Below the pieces are notes generated by a model. It saw only the letters and a list, made by a program, of their open reading frames with translations. It did no database searches and was not told the DNA's origin. A stretch of DNA of 64,000 nucleotides from DASZUK01 sp035547695 (lineage in GTDB: Bacteria > Actinomycetota > Acidimicrobiia > Acidimicrobiales > RAAP-2), in contig DASZUK010000062.1 of the NCBI GenBank assembly GCA_035547695.1, forward strand, positions 186,001-250,000, given 5' to 3'. Numbering within the stretch: the first letter of the stretch is position 1; each line of letters starts with the position of its first letter. Of this stretch, positions 48,255 to 56,542 are shown piece by piece. The translations under genes were made by a program, and so were the position numbers.

Positions 48255-49226
48255 ATGCCCAAGCGCGCGCTGATCACCGGGGTGACCGGCCAGGACGGGT
48301 CCTACCTGGCCGAGTTCCTGCTGGAGCAGGGGTACGAGGTCGTCGGGGTCGTCCGCCGGTCCAGCACCGTCAATTTCGAGCGGATCGCCCACATCCAGGA
48401 CCGGCTGACCCTGGTGGCCGGCGACCTGCTGGACGAGGGCTCCCTGGTGGCCGTGCTCCGGGACCACCGGCCGACCGAGGTGTACAACCTGGCCGCCCAG
48501 TCCTTCGTGCAGACCAGTTGGAGCCAGCCGGTGCTGACCGGCGAGACCACCGCCCTGGGGGTCACCCGGCTGCTGGACGCCATCCGCACCGTGGACCCCG
48601 ACATCCGCTTCTACCAGGCCAGTTCGTCGGAGATGTTCGGCAAGGTCCAGGAGGTGCCCCAGCGGGAGTCCACCCCGCTGTACCCCCGCAGCCCCTACGG
48701 GGTGGCCAAGGTCTACGGGCACTGGATCACCGTCAACTACCGCGAGAGCTACGACCTGCACGCGTCGTCCGGCATCCTGTTCAACCACGAGTCCCCCCGC
48801 CGCGGCCTGGAGTTCGTCACCCGCAAGGTCACCCACGGCGCCGCCCGCATCGCCTGCGGCCTGGACGACAAGCTGCCCCTCGGCAACCTGGACGCCCAGC
48901 GCGACTGGGGGTACGCCGCCGACTACGTCCGGGCCATGTGGCTGATGCTGCAGCAGGACACCCCCGGCGACTACGTGGTGGCCACCGGCCAGACCCATCC
49001 GGTGCGCGAACTGTGCCAACTGGCCTTCGCCGCGGCCGGCCTGGACTGGGAGCAGCACGTGGTGGTGGACGAGCGGTTCCTGCGCCCCGCCGAGGTCGAC
49101 CTGCTGGTCGGCGACCCGTCCCTGGCCGAGCAGGCCCTGGGCTGGCGGCGCGAGGTGGACTTCCCCGGCCTGGTCGCCATGATGGTCGAGGCCGACCTGG
49201 CGCTGGTCCGCAGCCAGCTGCGCTGA
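48255..49226 (+). CDS. gmd: GDP-mannose 4,6-dehydratase
   Basis: The 323-residue extended SDR has the GxxGxxG cofactor loop in ALITGVTGQDGSYLAEFLLE, the catalytic Ser/Thr region QASSSEMFGKVQEVP, YxxxK in SPYGVAKVYGHW, and INYRESYDLHASSGILFNHESPRRG-like sequence typical of Gmd (key residues Y, R, N, H, E, S, R). It converts GDP-D-mannose to GDP-4-keto-6-deoxymannose, the precursor of fucose or rhamnose for surface glycans. TACCGT is eight bases before the ATG. An in-frame start at 48168 is not needed. Confidence 0.9.
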   Translation: MPKRALITGVTGQDGSYLAEFLLEQGYEVVGVVRRSSTVNFERIAHIQDRLTLVAGDLLDEGSLVAVLRDHRPTEVYNLAAQSFVQTSWSQPVLTGETTALGVTRLLDAIRTVDPDIRFYQASSSEMFGKVQEVPQRESTPLYPRSPYGVAKVYGHWITVNYRESYDLHASSGILFNHESPRRGLEFVTRKVTHGAARIACGLDDKLPLGNLDAQRDWGYAADYVRAMWLMLQQDTPGDYVVATGQTHPVRELCQLAFAAAGLDWEQHVVVDERFLRPAEVDLLVGDPSLAEQALGWRREVDFPGLVAMMVEADLALVRSQLR

Positions 49227-49251
49227 GCCGGCCGGTGGTGGAGGGCTCCTG

Positions 49252-50076
49252 GTGATCACCGCCGGGATCTCCGCCGACCCCCTGGGGGTGCTGGCCGCCT
49301 TCGGCGCCGGCATCCTGTCGTTCATCTCCCCCTGCGTCCTGCCGCTGGTCCCCGGCTACGTGTCCATGGTGTCCGGCCTGTCCGCCGCCGAGCTGGAGGC
49401 CGGCCGGGGCGGCGACGCGGCCGCCAACCCCCGCCCCCTGCGTCCCCTTCTGCGGGGCATCGGCCTGTTCGTGGCCGGGTTCACCGTGGTGTTCGTCGCC
49501 CTCGGCGCCGCCGCGTCCGGCGTCGGCCACCTCCTGGACGCCCACAAGGGCACGTTGACCACCGTGGCCGGCACCGTCGTCGTCGTCATGGGCGTCGTCC
49601 TCCTGGTCGGCGCCCTGCCGGCCGCGTTCTGGGCCCGCGCCGGCGCCGGCGCCGGACCGCTCGGCCGCCTGTTCCAGGACCGCCGGTTCCAGCTCCGCCC
49701 CTCCACCCTGGGGTCCTGGGCGGCCCCGCTGATGGGCATGGCCTTCGCCTTCGCCTGGACCCCCTGCATCGGGCCCGTCCTGGCCGCCGTCCTGGCCCTG
49801 GCCTACGACCGGTCGACGTTGTCCGGCGGGGTGCTGCTGCTGTTCGCCTACTCCCTCGGCCTCGGCGTCCCGTTCCTGGTCACCGGCCTGGCCTTCGGCC
49901 GGCTGACCTCCTTCTACGGCCGCGCCCGCCGAGGCCTGTGGATCGTCCACCTCCTCGGCGGGGCCGTTCTGGTCGCCTTCGGCGTCCTGCTGCTCTGCGG
50001 CCAGCTCAGTTGGCTGTCCGGCCAGTTCTCCGACCTCCTCAACCACCTCGGCCTCCAGCGCCTGACCCGTAGCTGA
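49252..50076 (+). CDS. ccdA: CcdA thiol-disulfide electron carrier
   Basis: The 274-residue membrane protein has the DsbD transmembrane-domain motifs: SFISPCVLPLVPGY with Cys28 in the first helix and AFAWTPCIGPVLAAV with its partner Cys near 169. Six membrane segments are present. It passes electrons from cytoplasmic thioredoxin to extracytoplasmic thioredoxins, here CcmG and CcmH for keeping apocytochrome thiols reduced. GTG 49252 is 25 bases after gmd. It heads the ccm cluster. Confidence 0.9.
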   Translation: MITAGISADPLGVLAAFGAGILSFISPCVLPLVPGYVSMVSGLSAAELEAGRGGDAAANPRPLRPLLRGIGLFVAGFTVVFVALGAAASGVGHLLDAHKGTLTTVAGTVVVVMGVVLLVGALPAAFWARAGAGAGPLGRLFQDRRFQLRPSTLGSWAAPLMGMAFAFAWTPCIGPVLAAVLALAYDRSTLSGGVLLLFAYSLGLGVPFLVTGLAFGRLTSFYGRARRGLWIVHLLGGAVLVAFGVLLLCGQLSWLSGQFSDLLNHLGLQRLTRS

Positions 50077-50178
50077 CGGCCGGCGGGGGGATGGGGCCCC
50101 ACGCTCGGAGGAGCCCGGGTTGGGCCCCGGGCCAATTGCGCGGTCCTGCTTGGCTTCGGCGGACCGGACCCTCGTAGC

Positions 50179-50928
50179 ATGTCCGGGAAGGCCATGGCCC
50201 CCGTAGTCCACCTCCGCTCCGCCGTCGCGCTCGCCGGCCGGTTCCCCGCCCTCTCCGGGGTGGACCTCTCCGTCGACCCCGGCGAGGTGGTGGTGGTCCT
50301 GGGCCCCAACGGGGCCGGCAAGACCAGCCTGCTGCGCACCTGCGCCGGCCTGCTCCCGGTCACCTCCGGCCAGGCCTGGGTGCTCGGCCACGACCTGGCC
50401 GACGACCGCACCGCCGTCCGTCGCCGGGTCGGCCTCCTCGGCCACGCCGCTCCCCTCTACGACGAGCTCACCGCCGTCGAGAACGTCCGGTTCGCCGTCC
50501 GCGCCCTCGGGCTGCCGGCCGACCGGGTGGACCCCGCCCTGGAACGGTTGGGCCTGGTCGGCCGCCTGCGCCGCACCACCGTCGGCCGGCTGTCCGCCGG
50601 GCAGCGCCGCCGGGTGGCCCTGGCCTCCCTGCTGGCCCGCGGCCCGGAGCTGTGGCTGCTTGACGAGCCCCACGCCGGCCTGGACGCCGCCGCCCGCCAT
50701 CTGCTGGCCGAGCTGGTCGCCGAGGCCGCCGCCGCCGGGGTGCCGGTGCTGCTGTCCTCCCACGAGCCCGACCTGGCCGTCCCCCTGGCCGACCGGGTGG
50801 TCACCATGGCCGGCGGCGCCGTCACCCACCAGGCCCGCGGCGGCCGCCGAGCGACGCTCGCCGCCGTGCCCCCCACCGGCCTGGTGCCGGGGACCACCGC
50901 CACCGGCGGGAGCAGCCATGTGGCGTGA
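50179..50928 (+). CDS. ccmA: Heme exporter ATP-binding protein CcmA
   Basis: The 249-residue ABC ATPase has Walker A GPNGAGKTS, the signature LSAGQRRRVALASLLA and Walker B LWLLDEPHAGLD (P and D typical of CcmA). With CcmBCD it forms the complex that releases holo-CcmE. TAGCAT overlaps the ATG at 50179; the in-frame ATG at 50194 may be the real start if transcription begins downstream of that box. The end overlaps ccmB by 11 bases. Confidence 0.9.
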   Translation: MSGKAMAPVVHLRSAVALAGRFPALSGVDLSVDPGEVVVVLGPNGAGKTSLLRTCAGLLPVTSGQAWVLGHDLADDRTAVRRRVGLLGHAAPLYDELTAVENVRFAVRALGLPADRVDPALERLGLVGRLRRTTVGRLSAGQRRRVALASLLARGPELWLLDEPHAGLDAAARHLLAELVAEAAAAGVPVLLSSHEPDLAVPLADRVVTMAGGAVTHQARGGRRATLAAVPPTGLVPGTTATGGSSHVA

Positions 50929-51586
50929 CGCCCTGCTGGTGGCCGGCAAGGACCTCCGCATCGAAGCCCGCTCCCGGGTGGCCCTGTGGCAGGTGCTGCC
51001 GTTCGCCCTCCTGGTCCTCGTCCTGTTCGCCTTCGCCCTCGGCCCCGGGCCCTCCGCCCTGAAGGCCGCCGCCCCCGGCCTGTTCTGGCTGGCCGTCCTG
51101 TTCTCCACCGTCCTGGCCACCCAGCGCAGCTTCGCCATCGAGTCCGCCGAGGGCACCCGCGACGGCCTCCGCCTGTCCGGCATCGACCCCGCCGGCATCT
51201 TCCTGGGCAAGGCCGCCGCCGTCGCCGTCCAGCTCATCCTGTTGCAACTGGTGCTCTGGGCCGGGGTGACCGTCCTGTTCGGCGTCCGCGTCCAGGTGGC
51301 CTGGCTGGCCGTCGTGGCGTCACTGCTGGCCACCGTCGGCCTGGCCTCCGCCGGCGTCATCTACGGCGCCCTGTCCGCCGGCCTCCGGGTCCGGGAGACC
51401 CTGCTGCCGCTGCTGGTCCTCCCCATCCTGGCCCCGGTGCTCCTGGCCGGCTCCAAGGCCTGGGCCGCCGCCATCACCGGCGCCACCGCCTCCGGGGTCT
51501 CCTGGCTCCGCATCCTGGGGCCGTTCGCCGCCGTCTACCTGGTCGTCGGGGTGGTCCTCTACGGCCCGCTGCAGGAGGCCGCATGA
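50918..51586 (+). CDS. ccmB: Heme exporter membrane protein CcmB
   Basis: The 222-residue protein has six membrane segments in the CcmB pattern: WRDALLVAGKDLRIEARSR starts it, followed by FWLAVLFSTVLATQRSFAIE, a conserved family segment, and GLRVRETLLPLLVLPILAPVL. It pairs with CcmA in the heme handling complex. Start ATG overlaps ccmA; its stop overlaps ccmC (ATGA). Confidence 0.9.
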   Translation: MWRDALLVAGKDLRIEARSRVALWQVLPFALLVLVLFAFALGPGPSALKAAAPGLFWLAVLFSTVLATQRSFAIESAEGTRDGLRLSGIDPAGIFLGKAAAVAVQLILLQLVLWAGVTVLFGVRVQVAWLAVVASLLATVGLASAGVIYGALSAGLRVRETLLPLLVLPILAPVLLAGSKAWAAAITGATASGVSWLRILGPFAAVYLVVGVVLYGPLQEAA

Positions 51587-52455
51587 CCACCACCGCCCCC
51601 CCCACCGGGCCGCCCACCGCCCCGCCCGCCGGACCGCTCGGGCCACCGCCCGCCGCCGCCGGGGCCGGCGGTCCTGCCGTCCCCGCCCCGCCCCCGGCCC
51701 CCAGGCCGCCCGGCCCCCGGCCGGCCGTCGTCCGCACCATCGGCATCGCCGCCGCCGTCACCACCGCCCTCACCGTCTGGCTGGGCCTCTGGGTGACCCC
51801 GCCGGACATCCACCAGAAGACACTGGTGCGCCTGCTGTACCTGCACCCCCCGGTGGCCTGGGTCGCCCTGTACCTGGCCTTCGGCGTCGCCGCCCTGGCC
51901 AGCCTGCTGTACCTGTGGAAGCGCACCAGGTCCCTGTTCTGGGACCGCCTGGCCGCCGCCTCCGTCGAGGTCGGCGTCGTCTTCAACGTCCTCACCCTCG
52001 TCACCGGCTCCCTCTGGGGCCGGCCCACCTGGGGGGTCTGGTGGACCTGGACAGCCCGGCTGACCAGCACCGCCCTGCTGCTGGTCCTGTTCCTCGGTTA
52101 CCTGGCGCTCCGCCGGGTGCCCGCCGACCCCGACGTCCGCGCCCGCCGCTGCGCCGTCGCCGCCCTGGTCGCCTTCGTCGACGTCCCCATCGTCCACTTC
52201 TCCGTCCAGTGGTGGCAGACCCTCCACCAGGGCGCCTCCATCCTGACCCCCACACACGCCTTCAAGGTCCACGGCTCCATGCTCTGGACCATGCTGCTCG
52301 GCTTCGTCGCCCTCACCCTGGTCTTCGCCTGGATGCTCATCGTCCGGTACCAGGTCGAGGTGCTGAAGGACCGGGTCGGCGACGAGGAGCTGGAGGTGTC
52401 CCTGGCCGAGCGCCGAGCCGAGGGTGACCTCGGGGACGTCGGCGGTGCCCGGTGA
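51583..52455 (+). CDS. ccmC: Heme exporter protein CcmC
   Basis: The 290-residue protein has a Pro/Ala-rich cytoplasmic N-terminus of about 45 residues, then six membrane helices with the heme-handling tryptophan-rich motif WGRPTWGVWWTWTARLTS and flanking His residues (YLHPPVAW, VPIVHFSV). CcmC loads heme onto CcmE at the outer face. The C-terminal polar tail is short. ATGA overlap with ccmB and GTGA-type overlap with ccmD show tight coupling. Confidence 0.9.
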   Translation: MTTTAPPTGPPTAPPAGPLGPPPAAAGAGGPAVPAPPPAPRPPGPRPAVVRTIGIAAAVTTALTVWLGLWVTPPDIHQKTLVRLLYLHPPVAWVALYLAFGVAALASLLYLWKRTRSLFWDRLAAASVEVGVVFNVLTLVTGSLWGRPTWGVWWTWTARLTSTALLLVLFLGYLALRRVPADPDVRARRCAVAALVAFVDVPIVHFSVQWWQTLHQGASILTPTHAFKVHGSMLWTMLLGFVALTLVFAWMLIVRYQVEVLKDRVGDEELEVSLAERRAEGDLGDVGGAR

Positions 52456-52694
52456 ACGGGGCCGGCACCGCCTACATCGTCGCCGGCTACACCATCTGCC
52501 TCGGCGTCCTGTTCCTGTACGCCGTCACCCTCCTCCTCCGCCGTCGCCGGCTCGCCCGCGCCGCCGCCCTGGCCGACCAACCGCCGCCCCGGCCACCGGC
52601 CGTTCCGGCCGCCGCGGCCGGCCACCCGGCCGGGCCTGACGGACCGGCCCCGCCGGTCGCACCGGGTGGCCCGGCCGCAGGTGGTGCCCGGTGA
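52452..52694 (+). CDS. ccmD: CcmD-like small membrane protein
   Basis: The 80-residue protein has one membrane helix (AYIVAGYTICLGVLFLYAVTLLL) followed by LRRRRLARAAAL and a Pro/Ala tail, as in CcmD, which holds CcmABC and CcmE together. It is longer than typical CcmD because of the tail. Assignment rests on position between ccmC and ccmE and this topology. Confidence 0.75.
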   Translation: MNGAGTAYIVAGYTICLGVLFLYAVTLLLRRRRLARAAALADQPPPRPPAVPAAAAGHPAGPDGPAPPVAPGGPAAGGAR

Positions 52695-53233
52695 CCGACA
52701 CCACCGCCGCCCCGGCCCCCTCCTCCGGCACCGCGCCGCCGACCCCGCCGACCCCGCCGGGACCGCCGGGGCCGCCGACCCTGGCTGTCGCCCGCCGCCG
52801 GCGCAGCAGCCGGGTCCGGCTGCTGCTGGCCTTCGCCGTCCTGATCGGTGCCGTCGTGTTCCTCCTCGTCGAGGGCCTCGGCAGCTCCCTGGACTACTTC
52901 GACACCGTCGACCAGGCCCTGAACCACAAGGCCGCCGTCGGCACCTCCACCATCCGGTTGGAGGGCACAGTGGTGCACGGCACCGTCCGCCGCACCGGCA
53001 CCGGCACCGACTTCACCATGGCCGGCGCCGACGGCCGGACGGTGGAGGTCCACAACACCGGCTCCCCGCCCCAGTTGTTCCAGCCCGGCATCCCGGTGGT
53101 GGTCGACGGCCACTTCGTCTCCTCGTCCTCCCGCCGGTTCCTGTCCGACCAGATCGAGGTCAAGCACTCCGCCACATACATCGCCGAACACCCCACACGG
53201 GTGAAGGGCAAGACCGGCAAGTCGGTCACATGA
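52691..53233 (+). CDS. ccmE: Heme chaperone CcmE
   Basis: The 180-residue protein has a Pro-rich cytoplasmic head, one membrane anchor (RLLLAFAVLIGAVVFLLVEG) and an OB-fold domain. The heme-binding motif HxxxY is present as HSATY (His159, Tyr163) near the C-terminus. Segments IRLEGTVVHGTV and GIPVVVDGHF match CcmE beta-strands. CcmE carries heme to CcmF. The actinobacterial length is normal for the family. Confidence 0.88.
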   Translation: MTDTTAAPAPSSGTAPPTPPTPPGPPGPPTLAVARRRRSSRVRLLLAFAVLIGAVVFLLVEGLGSSLDYFDTVDQALNHKAAVGTSTIRLEGTVVHGTVRRTGTGTDFTMAGADGRTVEVHNTGSPPQLFQPGIPVVVDGHFVSSSSRRFLSDQIEVKHSATYIAEHPTRVKGKTGKSVT

Positions 53234-53249
53234 CCGGTCGGCGGGATCG

Positions 53250-55409
53250 TTGCTGAACGCCGCCCTGGGCCAGATCGGGGTCTGGATCGCCCTGGGCGGG
53301 TCGGTGGTGGGGGTCGTCGTGACCGCCCTCTCCCTCTACCGCCACCGCGGCACCACCGCGGCGGCGGTGGGCGGCCCGGCGACCGACGGCCGGCTGTTCG
53401 CGCCGGTGCTCCTGGCCGGCGCGGTCCTGGCCACCGTGGCCATGGAGCGGGCCCTGATCACCCACGACTTCTCGCTGGTGTACGTGGCCACAAACAACGC
53501 CCGGGCCACCCCCCTGATCTACTCCATCACCGGCATGTGGTCGGCCCTGGCCGGCTCCATCCTGCTGTGGGGGCTGGCCCTGGCCGTGTTCACCACCCTG
53601 CTGGTCTGGCGGTACCGCCGTCAGGCCGCCGACCCGGTGATCCGGTGGGCCACCCTGGTGATGTACGTCGTGGCCGCCTTCTTCTTCGGCCTCATGACCG
53701 GGCCGGCCAACCCGTTCACCACCGTCCCCGGTGCCGCCCCCACGCAGGGCGCCGGGCCCCGTGCCCTGTTGCAGGACAACCCCCTGGTCGCCATCCACCC
53801 CCCCCTGCTGTACCTCGGGTTCGTCGGCTTCGCCATCCCGTTCGCCTTCGCCGTCGGCATGCTGGTCACCGGCAGGGTGGGGGAGCAGTGGCAGGCCGAG
53901 ACCCGCCGGTGGACCCTGCTGGCCTGGACGTTCCTCTCCGTCGGCATCGTCCTCGGCGCCTGGTGGTCCTACCAGGTCCTCGGCTGGGGCGGCTTCTGGG
54001 GGTGGGACCCGGTGGAGAACGCCGCCCTGCTGCCCTGGCTGTGCGGCACCGCCTACCTGCACTCCGTCTTGGTGCAGGAGCGTCGCGGGTTGCTGCGGGT
54101 CTGGAACATGTCCCTGTCGGTGGCCACCTTCGCCCTCACCATCCTCGGCACCTTCCTGACCCGGTCCGGGGTGGTGCAGTCGGTGCACTCCTTCTCCGAG
54201 TCCACCCTCGGGCCGGCCCTCATCGCCTTCTTCGTGGCCGTCGTCGTCGTCGGCTTCGGCCTGATCGCCTGGCGCGGCGACCGGCTGCGGTCCCCCGGCG
54301 GCATCGACTCCCCCGTCGGCCGCGAGGGGGCGTTCCTGCTCAACAACCTGCTGTTCGTCGGCTTCGCCTTCGTCGTCCTGCTGGGCACCCTGTTCCCGCT
54401 GCTGTACCAGGCCATCAAGGGCCAGGAGGTCACCGTCGGGGCCCCCTACTTCAACACCGTCGCCGCCCCCGTCGGCCTGGCCCTACTCCTCCTCATGGCC
54501 GTGGCCCCCGCCCTGAGCTGGCGCAAGGTCGACGGCGCCGTCCTGTGGCACCGCCTGGCCCTGCCGGCCTGGTTCGGCGTCCTGGTGGTCGTCGGCTGCG
54601 TCATCGGCGGCGTCCGCGGCTTCGAGCCCCTGCTGGCCTTCGGCCTCGGCGCCTTCGCCGCCGCCTCCGCCTTCCGGTCCCTGGTCCTCTCGGTACGGAC
54701 CAGCCAGCGTCACGGCGCCGGGGCCTGGCGCGGCCTGGTCGGCCGGGCCAACGGCGGCATGGTGGTCCACCTCGGCGTCGTCGTCCTGGCCATCGGCCTG
54801 GTCGCCGCCACCTCCTACCGGGCCACAGCCGAGATCGCCCTGCCGGAGGCCAAGGTGGTCCACTACGACGGCCACACCTTCGAATTCCTCGGCTTCCGCA
54901 CAGTGGACACCCCCCAGCGCATCGCCACCGAGGCCGTCGTCCGGGTGGACGGCGGCGGCCTGTTCTACCCGGCCGTCAGCCAGTACGGCGGCCCCAAGTC
55001 CCAGGCCGTCGGCACCCCCGCCATCGACTCCGGCTTCTTCGACGACGTCTACCTCACCTTCGACGCCATCGGCGGCACCGGCCGGGTCACCGGCGGCCAG
55101 GTCGTCGCCAACCTCCCCCACAACGCCATCGCCGTCACCGTCGTCGTCGAGCCGCTGATCGTCTGGATGTGGACCGGCGGCCTCGTCATCGGCCTCGGCG
55201 GCCTGCTGGCCCTGGTCCCCGGCCGCCGCCGGCGGCCCACCGACCCGGTGTCCTCCCTGTCCCCCGTGGTCGCCGCCGCCGCCGCCCCGTCCGGCAACGG
55301 GGGCCCCGCCGCCGACGGTGCCGAGCCCGCCGCCGAGCCCGCCGCCGACGCCAGGCCCGGTGCCGGGGACGAGGTCCCCGCCGGGGTCGGTGCCGGGGAG
55401 GGCCAGTGA
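53250..55409 (+). CDS. ccmF: Cytochrome c heme lyase CcmF
   Basis: The 719-residue protein has many membrane segments and the tryptophan-rich WWD motif in VLGWGGFWGWDPVENAALLPW, with RGLLRVWNMSL and LTRSGVVQSVHSFSES nearby, all CcmF hallmarks. The C-terminal domain (residues about 500-660) is extracytoplasmic. CcmF attaches heme to apocytochrome c with CcmH. The TTG start at 53250 follows ccmE by 16 bases. A low-complexity Ala/Gly/Pro tail ends the protein. Confidence 0.92.
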   Translation: MLNAALGQIGVWIALGGSVVGVVVTALSLYRHRGTTAAAVGGPATDGRLFAPVLLAGAVLATVAMERALITHDFSLVYVATNNARATPLIYSITGMWSALAGSILLWGLALAVFTTLLVWRYRRQAADPVIRWATLVMYVVAAFFFGLMTGPANPFTTVPGAAPTQGAGPRALLQDNPLVAIHPPLLYLGFVGFAIPFAFAVGMLVTGRVGEQWQAETRRWTLLAWTFLSVGIVLGAWWSYQVLGWGGFWGWDPVENAALLPWLCGTAYLHSVLVQERRGLLRVWNMSLSVATFALTILGTFLTRSGVVQSVHSFSESTLGPALIAFFVAVVVVGFGLIAWRGDRLRSPGGIDSPVGREGAFLLNNLLFVGFAFVVLLGTLFPLLYQAIKGQEVTVGAPYFNTVAAPVGLALLLLMAVAPALSWRKVDGAVLWHRLALPAWFGVLVVVGCVIGGVRGFEPLLAFGLGAFAAASAFRSLVLSVRTSQRHGAGAWRGLVGRANGGMVVHLGVVVLAIGLVAATSYRATAEIALPEAKVVHYDGHTFEFLGFRTVDTPQRIATEAVVRVDGGGLFYPAVSQYGGPKSQAVGTPAIDSGFFDDVYLTFDAIGGTGRVTGGQVVANLPHNAIAVTVVVEPLIVWMWTGGLVIGLGGLLALVPGRRRRPTDPVSSLSPVVAAAAAPSGNGGPAADGAEPAAEPAADARPGAGDEVPAGVGAGEGQ

Positions 55410-55443
55410 CCGGGCAGGGCGCAACGGGCTCCGGGCAGGGCCA

Positions 55444-56049
55444 GTGAGCGCGGTCGCCGCCCCGCCGTCCCCGCCGCCGGCCGCCGCCGGCCGCCGCCGG
55501 CACACCGCCCGGTGGGTCGCCGCGGTCGTCCTGCTGGCCCTGGTGGTGGTGGCCATCGTGGCCGCCACCCGCCCCTCCTACCAGGCCACCCAGGAGTCCA
55601 GCCCGCTGACCGGCCACTCCGCCCCGCCGTTCGCCGGCCGTACACTGCAGCACGGCCGGGCCCTGTCCCTGGCCGACTACCGGGGCCGGTACCTGTTCGT
55701 CAACTTCTTCGCCAGTTGGTGCCCGCCGTGCGTGTCCGAAGCGCCCGACCTGGCCAGGTTCGCCGCCCAGCAGCGCGCCAGGGGGGCTGCCGGGGCGGCC
55801 ATGGTCAGCATCGTGTTCAACGACAGCGTCTCCGCCGCCACCGGGTTCGTCCGCCGGTCCCACCAGCAGTGGCCGGCCATCCCCGACCGCGGCGGCTCCG
55901 TCGCCAACGCCTACGGCGTCGGCTCACCCCCCATGACCTTCCTGGTCGGCCCCGACGGCCGCGTCGTCGGCGACCCCCTCGTCGGCCCGGCCACCGAGCA
56001 GCAGCTCGACAACATGCTGGCCGCCGCCACCGCGGGTCGCCATGGCTGA
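55444..56049 (+). CDS. ccmG: Thiol-disulfide oxidoreductase CcmG/ResA-like
   Basis: The 201-residue protein has an N-terminal membrane anchor (AAVVLLALVVVAIVAAT) and a thioredoxin domain with Cys93 and Cys96 in NFFASWCPPCVSEAP and the cis-Pro in YGVGSPPMTFLVG. It reduces apocytochrome cysteines for heme attachment. The GTG start comes after a duplicated gggcagggccagtga sequence; the first copy contains the ccmF stop. The end overlaps ccmH by eight bases. Confidence 0.88.
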   Translation: MSAVAAPPSPPPAAAGRRRHTARWVAAVVLLALVVVAIVAATRPSYQATQESSPLTGHSAPPFAGRTLQHGRALSLADYRGRYLFVNFFASWCPPCVSEAPDLARFAAQQRARGAAGAAMVSIVFNDSVSAATGFVRRSHQQWPAIPDRGGSVANAYGVGSPPMTFLVGPDGRVVGDPLVGPATEQQLDNMLAAATAGRHG

Positions 56050-56542
56050 CCTCACCGCGTCCCCGCCGCCGGTCCCCGCCGCCGCCACCCCGTCCCCGCC
56101 CCGGGGCGCCGGCCGGTCCGCCCACCCCGGCCTCGGGCTCCTGGTCCTGCTCGTCGTCCTCGGGGTCGCCCTGGCCTTCGGCAGCGGCCTCGGTTCCGGG
56201 GGCCACCCCACCAACGCCCAGCGGGCCGCCGCCCTCGACGCCCAGATCCGCTGCCCTAGCTGCGAGGACCTCTCCGTGGCCCAGTCCGCCGCCTCCTCCG
56301 CCATCGCCGTCCGCCACCAGGTCCGCCACCTCGTCGACCAGGGCAAGACCGACCAGCAGATCGAGGACACCCTGGTGGCCCAGTACGGCACCACCATCCT
56401 CCTGCGGCCACCCACCTCCGGCCTGACCGCCCTGGTGTGGGTCCTGCCCGCCGTCGCCGGCGCCATCGCCGTCGGCGCCCTCGCCGTCCTGTTCTGGCGC
56501 CGTTCCCGCAGCCTGGCCCGGCTGCGCCGGGAGGACCGGTGA
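56042..56542 (+). CDS. ccmH: Cytochrome c maturation protein CcmH
   Basis: The 166-residue protein has a Pro-rich head and two membrane helices around a CcmH domain with Cys71 and Cys74 in DAQIRCPSCEDLSVAQS, the family's LRCxxC-type motif. QVRHLVDQGKTDQQIEDTLVAQYG is the conserved helix pair. It holds apocytochrome with CcmF and CcmG. The stop overlaps ccmI. Confidence 0.9.
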   Translation: MADLTASPPPVPAAATPSPPRGAGRSAHPGLGLLVLLVVLGVALAFGSGLGSGGHPTNAQRAAALDAQIRCPSCEDLSVAQSAASSAIAVRHQVRHLVDQGKTDQQIEDTLVAQYGTTILLRPPTSGLTALVWVLPAVAGAIAVGALAVLFWRRSRSLARLRREDR